Part shown: positions 59,835 through 64,000 of the stretch, one piece after another
Numbering within the stretch: position 1 is the stretch's first letter
Layout: every line of letters starts with the position of its first letter
NCBI RefSeq assembly: GCF_900659615.1
Contig: NZ_CAACUY010000027.1
Location: 1-64,000 of the forward strand
Source: Actinomadura fibrosa
GTDB lineage: Bacteria; Actinomycetota; Actinomycetes; Streptosporangiales; Streptosporangiaceae
Direction of reading: 5' to 3'
Length of the DNA stretch: 64,000 nucleotides
Notes under the pieces: generated by a model
Databases searched by the model: none
The model's input: only the letters and a program-made list of their open reading frames with translations
What the model was told of the DNA's origin: nothing
Program-made: the position numbers and the translations under genes

Positions 59835-59892
59835 ACCTAGTGCATCCGTGACTAGGTAGACCGGTCTATTGCGCCCGCTGGACCGATCGGTC
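59835..59892. promoter_or_regulatory. Palindrome cluster before the 59941 MBL gene
   Basis: Three inverted repeats: ACCTAGT-N9-ACTAGGT (59835-59857), TAGACCGGTCTA (59857-59868, perfect) and GACCGATCGGTC (59881-59892, perfect). The last two are related (GACCG/CGGTC cores) with centres 24 bp apart, a TetR/GntR-like operator pair. No such regulator gene adjoins it. Confidence 0.6.
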
Positions 59893-59940
59893 TAGTTTGG
59901 GGGTGTTCTGGGATCGACCGGTTGCTGCGAAGGGGTTCTC

Positions 59941-60717
59941 ATGCGCGTTTTTCATCTTGATTGTGCGCCTCTGCGGGAGATCGAGGCGGTGGACGGGGAA
60001 GGCGCCGCTCGGGCTGTCGGGCATGTGCTGCTCGCCGAGACGGACGCGTCCGGGCTCGTGCTCGTGGACGCGGGCATCGGGCTCGGGGACATCGCGGATC
60101 CGTCCGGGCGGCTGCATGATGACTGGATCGAGATCGCAGGGCCTGTGCTCGATCCGGGGGCGGCGGCCGTGCGGCAGGTCGTGGCGCTCGGGTATCAGCC
60201 GGAGGACGTCCGGCATATCGCGGTGACGCATCTGCATCGGGACCATGCCGGGGGGCTCAGTGACTTCCCGGAGGCCGATGTCCATCTGTTCGAGGCGGAG
60301 CGGGTTGACGGTGGCAAGACGCCCAAGCAGCTCGCCCATGGGCCCAAGTGGGTCACCTACGAGGGTGGCGGCGATGTGTGGAAGGGGTTCGCCGGGGTGC
60401 GGCCTCTTGAGGGGGTGGACGAGGACATCGCGTTGGTTCCTCTGCACGGGCACACGCCGGGTCATGCCGGGGTCGCGGTAAGGGACGGGGACCGGTGGCT
60501 GCTTCACGCGGGGGACGCGTACATGTACCACGGGGAGGTCGATCGGGCGGAGCCCGTCACGCATCCGCTGATGGAGCTCGTCCAAATGGGGGGCGAGGTC
60601 GATAGGGAGCAGCGGTTGGAGGGGGTCGCGAGGCTGAGGGAGTTGGTGCTCGATCCCGAGGGGGACGTGGAGGTGTTCTCCTCGCACGATCCCTGGGAGC
60701 TGCGGCGTTACGTCTGA
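59941..60717 (+). CDS. MBL-fold metallo-hydrolase (lactonase-like)
   Basis: 258 residues. The metal motif THLHRDHAGGL (HxHxDH), then LVPLHGHTPGHAGV, LLHAGDAYMY and SSHDPWE supply the MBL ligands. The pattern resembles AHL-lactonase/quorum-quencher-like MBL proteins; substrate unproven. AAGGGG precedes the ATG. Overlaps the convergent recD2 end by 10 bp. Not closely similar to the MBL protein at 1692. Confidence 0.85.
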   Translation: MRVFHLDCAPLREIEAVDGEGAARAVGHVLLAETDASGLVLVDAGIGLGDIADPSGRLHDDWIEIAGPVLDPGAAAVRQVVALGYQPEDVRHIAVTHLHRDHAGGLSDFPEADVHLFEAERVDGGKTPKQLAHGPKWVTYEGGGDVWKGFAGVRPLEGVDEDIALVPLHGHTPGHAGVAVRDGDRWLLHAGDAYMYHGEVDRAEPVTHPLMELVQMGGEVDREQRLEGVARLRELVLDPEGDVEVFSSHDPWELRRYV

Positions 60718-62942
60718 GCGAGGCGGTGCGCGAGGGCGGTGTGGCGGCGGCCCGCGCCGGGGGTGCGGACGGCCGCCGCGAGGGCCCGGCGGGAGCCGAC
60801 GAGGACGACGAGTTTCTTCGCGCGGGTGATGCCGGTGTAGAGCAGGTTGCGGCGCAGCATCATCCATGAGCCGGTCGTCAGCGGGATGACGACGGCGGGG
60901 TACTCGCTGCCCTGGGACCGGTGGATCGTGATCGCGTAGGCGTGGGCGAGCTCGTCGAGCTCGTCGAAGGCGTAGTCGATGCTCTCGTCCTCGTCGGTCA
61001 GGACGGTGAGCGACTGGTCCTCGGGCGAGACGGCGGTGACGACGCCGACGGTGCCGTTGAAGACGCCGGCCTCGCCCTTGTCGTAGTTGTTGCGGAGCTG
61101 GGTGACCTTGTCGCCGACGCGGAAGACGCGGCCGCCGTAGCGGCGTTCCGGGCGGTTCTCGTCGTGCGGGGTCAGGGCTTCCTGGAGCAGCGTGTTCAGG
61201 GTGCCCGCCCCGGCGGCGCCGCGGTGCATGGGGGCGATGACCTGGACGTCGCGGCGGGGGTCGAGGCCGAACTTGCGGGGGATGCGGTTGGCGATGACGT
61301 CCACCGTGAGCTCGGCGGTCTCGTCGGCCTCGTCGCAGGGGAACAGGAAGAAGTCGGGGTAGCCGCGGGTGTGCGGGGGTTCGCCGGAGTTGACGCGGTG
61401 CGCGTTGACGACGATGCCGGACTGCTGCGCCTGCCGGAAGATCTTCGTGAGCCGGACGCGCGGGATCGCGTCGGCGGCGAGGAGGTCGGCCAGGACCTCG
61501 CCGGCGCCGACGGACGGGAGCTGGTCGACGTCGCCGACGAGCAGCAGGTGCGCGCCGCGCGGGATGGCCTTGACCAGCTTGTTCGCGAGGATGAGGTCGA
61601 CCATGGAGCTCTCGTCGACGACGACCAGGTCGGCGTCGAGGGGGTTGTCCTGGTCGAACTTGGCGTCGCCGCCGGGCTGTAGCTGGAGCAGCCGGTGGAC
61701 GGTCGCGGCCTCGTGGCCGGTGAGCTCGGCGAGGCGCTTGGCGGCGCGGCCGGTGGGCGCCACGAGGGTGATCTTGGCCTTCTTGGCGGCGGCGAGCTCG
61801 ACGACGGAGCGGACGGTGAAGCTCTTGCCGCAGCCCGGTCCGCCGGTGAGGACGGCGACCTTGGACGTCAGCGCCAGCTTCACGGCCTGCTCCTGCTCCT
61901 CGGCGAGGGCGGTGCCGGTGCGCTGCCGGAGCCAGGGCAGGGCCTTGTCCCAGTCGACGTCCGCGAACGCCTTGAGGCGGTCGTCCGGGGCGTCGAGCAG
62001 GTCGCGCAGGCCGCGGGCCAGGGACCGTTCGGCCCGGTGGAACGGGACGAGGTAGACGGCGGGGATCGTGGCGGCGTCGTCGCCGGTGCCGGGGATCGGC
62101 TCGCGGACGACGCCCTCGTCCGCGACCAGCTCGTCCAGGGCGGGGACGATCAGCTCGCGCGGCACGCCGAGGATCTTCTCCGCGGCGGTGACGAGGTTGG
62201 GCTCGGGGAGGAAGCAGTGGCCGTCGTCGGCGCCCTCGGACAGCGTGTACTGGAGCCCGGCCTTGATCCGTTCGGGGCTGTCGTGCGGGATGCCGACGGC
62301 CTGCGCGATCGTGTCGGCGGTCTTGAAGCCGATGCCCCAGACGTCCGCGGCGAGCTGGTAGGGGCGGCGGCGGACGGTGTCGACCGACTCGTCCCCGTAG
62401 GTCTTGTAGATGCGGACGGCGAGGGAGGTGGAGACGCCGACGCTCTGGAGGAAGACCATGACCTCCTTGATGGCCTTCTGCTCCTCCCACGCCTCGCCGA
62501 TGCGCTTGGTGCGCTTCGGGCCGAGGCCGGGGACCTCGACGAGGCGGGCGGGCTCCTCCTCGATGATGCGGAGGATGTCGGTGCCGAAGTGGCCGACCAT
62601 GCGGTCCGCCATGACCGGTCCGATCCCCTTGATCATGCCGGAGCCGAGGTAGCGGCGGATGCCCTGCACGGTCGCGGGAAGGACGGTGGTGTAGGAGTCG
62701 ACCTCGAACTGCTTGCCGTACTTCGGGTGCGAGCGCCACCGGCCGGTGAGGCGGAGGCTCTCGCCCACCTGCGCGCCGAGCAGCGCGCCGACGACGGTGA
62801 GCAGGTCGGCGCCGCTCTTGTCCGTGGCGACGCGGGCGACGGTGTAGCCGGTGTCCTCGTTGGCGTAGGTGACGCGCTCCAGCACGGCTTCCAGCACCGC
62901 CGGCCGCGCTGCCGGCACCTGGGGGGTCGTCACGGAACCCAT
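60708..62942 (-). CDS. recD2: RecD2-type SF1B DNA helicase
   Basis: 744 residues. N-terminal OB-like domain and helix-hairpin-helix repeats (MIKGIGPVMADRMVGHFG; LVEVPGLGPKRTKRIGEAW; DVWGIGFKTADTIAQAVG), then SF1B helicase motifs: Walker A GGPGCGKSFT near 365, VVVDESSMVD, GDVDQLPSVGAGEVL, FRQAQQSGI, THRSQGSE-like IHRSQGSEYPAVV, and NLLYTGITRAKK. Matches RecD2, a 5'-3' helicase not part of RecBCD, used in repair and replication maintenance. Start ATG 62942. Confidence 0.93.
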   Translation of the reverse strand: MGSVTTPQVPAARPAVLEAVLERVTYANEDTGYTVARVATDKSGADLLTVVGALLGAQVGESLRLTGRWRSHPKYGKQFEVDSYTTVLPATVQGIRRYLGSGMIKGIGPVMADRMVGHFGTDILRIIEEEPARLVEVPGLGPKRTKRIGEAWEEQKAIKEVMVFLQSVGVSTSLAVRIYKTYGDESVDTVRRRPYQLAADVWGIGFKTADTIAQAVGIPHDSPERIKAGLQYTLSEGADDGHCFLPEPNLVTAAEKILGVPRELIVPALDELVADEGVVREPIPGTGDDAATIPAVYLVPFHRAERSLARGLRDLLDAPDDRLKAFADVDWDKALPWLRQRTGTALAEEQEQAVKLALTSKVAVLTGGPGCGKSFTVRSVVELAAAKKAKITLVAPTGRAAKRLAELTGHEAATVHRLLQLQPGGDAKFDQDNPLDADLVVVDESSMVDLILANKLVKAIPRGAHLLLVGDVDQLPSVGAGEVLADLLAADAIPRVRLTKIFRQAQQSGIVVNAHRVNSGEPPHTRGYPDFFLFPCDEADETAELTVDVIANRIPRKFGLDPRRDVQVIAPMHRGAAGAGTLNTLLQEALTPHDENRPERRYGGRVFRVGDKVTQLRNNYDKGEAGVFNGTVGVVTAVSPEDQSLTVLTDEDESIDYAFDELDELAHAYAITIHRSQGSEYPAVVIPLTTGSWMMLRRNLLYTGITRAKKLVVLVGSRRALAAAVRTPGAGRRHTALAHRLAQT

Positions 62943-63052
62943 GATGGCGGACGCGCGGCGGTGGCCGGAACCGGCACAAGATCTGGATCTCCGGGTGATC
63001 GCGACGTACGGTCCGGGCGCACCCGTACCGCGAGTACTGGGAGGTAACGCTG

Positions 63053-64000
63053 GTGTTCCGCTCCCGAACCCCGGCCCTGGCCGCGCTGAGCGCTGCCGCC
63101 ATCACGCTGGCGACCGTGGCGGCCGTTCCGCCGGCCTCGGCCGCGCCCCCCGCCGGGACCGATCCGATCGCAGGCTTCACACCGGAGAACGCGAGGTGGC
63201 AGCGGCAGTACGAGAGGCTGCTGAGCGCCGTCCCGTCCGGGAAGGAGGGGCAGGCTCTCGACGCCGAGCTGTCGGCGGAGCCGGGCTTGACGACGACGAC
63301 CGGTGACCGGCACCGGGTCGACCGCATCGTGGCGAGGCTCCGGTCCTACGGGCTGGAACCCGAGGTCCGGACGTACTACGCCTACCTGTCGCGGCCGAAG
63401 CGCGTCAGCGTGGAGATGACGGCGCCGCGGCGGCTGGACCTGCCCGTCAAGGAGAAGCCGCGGCCCTGGCAGAAGCACTTCGACCAGGTCATTCCCGGGC
63501 ACAACGGCATGTCGCCGTCGGGGGACGTCCAGGGCGAGGTCGTGTACGCCAACTACGGGCGGCCGGAGGACTTCGACCTGCTGGCCGAGAGCGGCGTCTC
63601 GGTCCAGGGCAAGATCGTCCTCGTCCGGTACGGGGCGGTGTTCCGGGGGATCAAGCCGCGCGAGGCGGCCCGCCGGGGCGCCAGGGCCGTGCTCATCTAC
63701 TCCGACCCCGCCGACGACGGCTTCGTCCGGGGGCCGGTGTATCCGGACGGGCCGTGGCGGGCCTCCGACGGCATCCAGCGCGGCAGCATCGCGCAGATCC
63801 AGCTCGCGGCCGGGGACCCGCTGACGCCCGGCTGGCCCGCGACGAAGGGCGCGCGGCGCGTCAAGCCGTCCGAGGCGCCGATGCTGAAGGGGCTCATCCC
63901 GACGACGCCGATCTCGTACGGGGCGGCCGAGCCGCTGCTGCGGGCCTTGCGGGGCACGCAGGTGCCGAAGACCTGGCAGGGCGGGCTCCCGTTCCCCTAC
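63053..64000 (+). CDS. M28-type peptidase with PA domain (glutamate carboxypeptidase II-like), 5' part
   Basis: 316 residues visible, running off the right edge. GTG 63053 with GGGAGG 9 nt upstream. Signal peptide: ALAALSAAAITLATVAAVPPA, cut near ASA|AP. Then the GCPII/NAALADase N-terminal region (LRSYGLEPEVRTYYAYLSRP) and a PA domain: VVYANYGRPEDFDLL, VSVQGKIVLVRYGAVFRGIK, GARAVLIYSDPADDGF, followed by the YPDGPWRASDGIQRGS and PTTPISYGAAEPLL blocks. The M28 zinc site would lie beyond the window. Confidence 0.88.
   Translation, partial: MFRSRTPALAALSAAAITLATVAAVPPASAAPPAGTDPIAGFTPENARWQRQYERLLSAVPSGKEGQALDAELSAEPGLTTTTGDRHRVDRIVARLRSYGLEPEVRTYYAYLSRPKRVSVEMTAPRRLDLPVKEKPRPWQKHFDQVIPGHNGMSPSGDVQGEVVYANYGRPEDFDLLAESGVSVQGKIVLVRYGAVFRGIKPREAARRGARAVLIYSDPADDGFVRGPVYPDGPWRASDGIQRGSIAQIQLAAGDPLTPGWPATKGARRVKPSEAPMLKGLIPTTPISYGAAEPLLRALRGTQVPKTWQGGLPFPY

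Overview
The window is chromosomal DNA from a very GC-rich actinomycete, most likely a filamentous one of the Actinomadura/Streptomyces type. The evidence is strong third-position G/C bias, GTG and TTG starts, XRE(DUF5753)-DUF397 regulators, a DUF222-HNH protein, CGNR and Uma2 proteins, and a split FluG-type glutamine synthetase/amidohydrolase pair. I see no tRNA, rRNA or CRISPR array.

Layout. 1-12.9 kb: the end of a MoxR-type AAA+ ATPase gene coupled to a vWA/HEXXH protein, an MBL hydrolase, a VanX-like dipeptidase, a DUF1707 protein, a secreted lipase, an IS5-type transposase remnant, a membrane pentapeptide-repeat protein, small secreted proteins, a DUF222-HNH protein, and a WhiJ-like regulatory island (HATPase + partner, divergent XRE + two DUF397), then a two-domain VOC protein. 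13.5-26.8 kb: one minus-strand operon of six tightly coupled genes, in transcript order DUF4132 (1107 aa), DUF4132 (1085 aa), YehL-type MoxR ATPase, YehM-type DUF5682 protein, YehP-type vWA protein, YehQ-type SWIM protein. 26.9-32.9 kb: a tandem triplet of a small membrane-protein gene (middle copy broken), a secreted alpha/beta hydrolase, a degenerate and an intact HTH/TPR-like regulator, and two small coupled genes. 32.9-45.3 kb: four more DUF4132 genes (one solo, three as an operon), with a cystathionine gamma-lyase-type gene and an unrecognised helical protein between them. 45.3-64 kb: mostly household and accessory genes (flavoprotein disulfide reductase, amidohydrolase/GS pair, CGNR protein, FUSC protein, LVIVD protein, peptide-binding protein, FMN reductase, MFS/TetR pair, GNAT, Uma2, MBL, RecD2 helicase, start of an M28 peptidase).

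Main finding. The window holds six DUF4132 paralogues and a complete set of partners matching the E. coli yehI-yehLMPQ neighbourhood, a MoxR/vWA/SWIM/DUF5682 system with no established biochemical function. The first genes of the two DUF4132 operons (start codons at 26763 and 45286) have the same promoter: TTGTCGGxG, 8 bp, TACSGT, then 8 nt to the ATG, with identical geometry. This closely matches the LexA/RecA-independent DNA-damage promoter of actinobacteria (RecA-NDp, read by PafBC). I infer that both operons form one DNA-damage- or stress-induced regulon, with the MoxR/vWA pair as a chaperone-like machine and the DUF4132 proteins as its clients or effectors. Function and induction are untested here.
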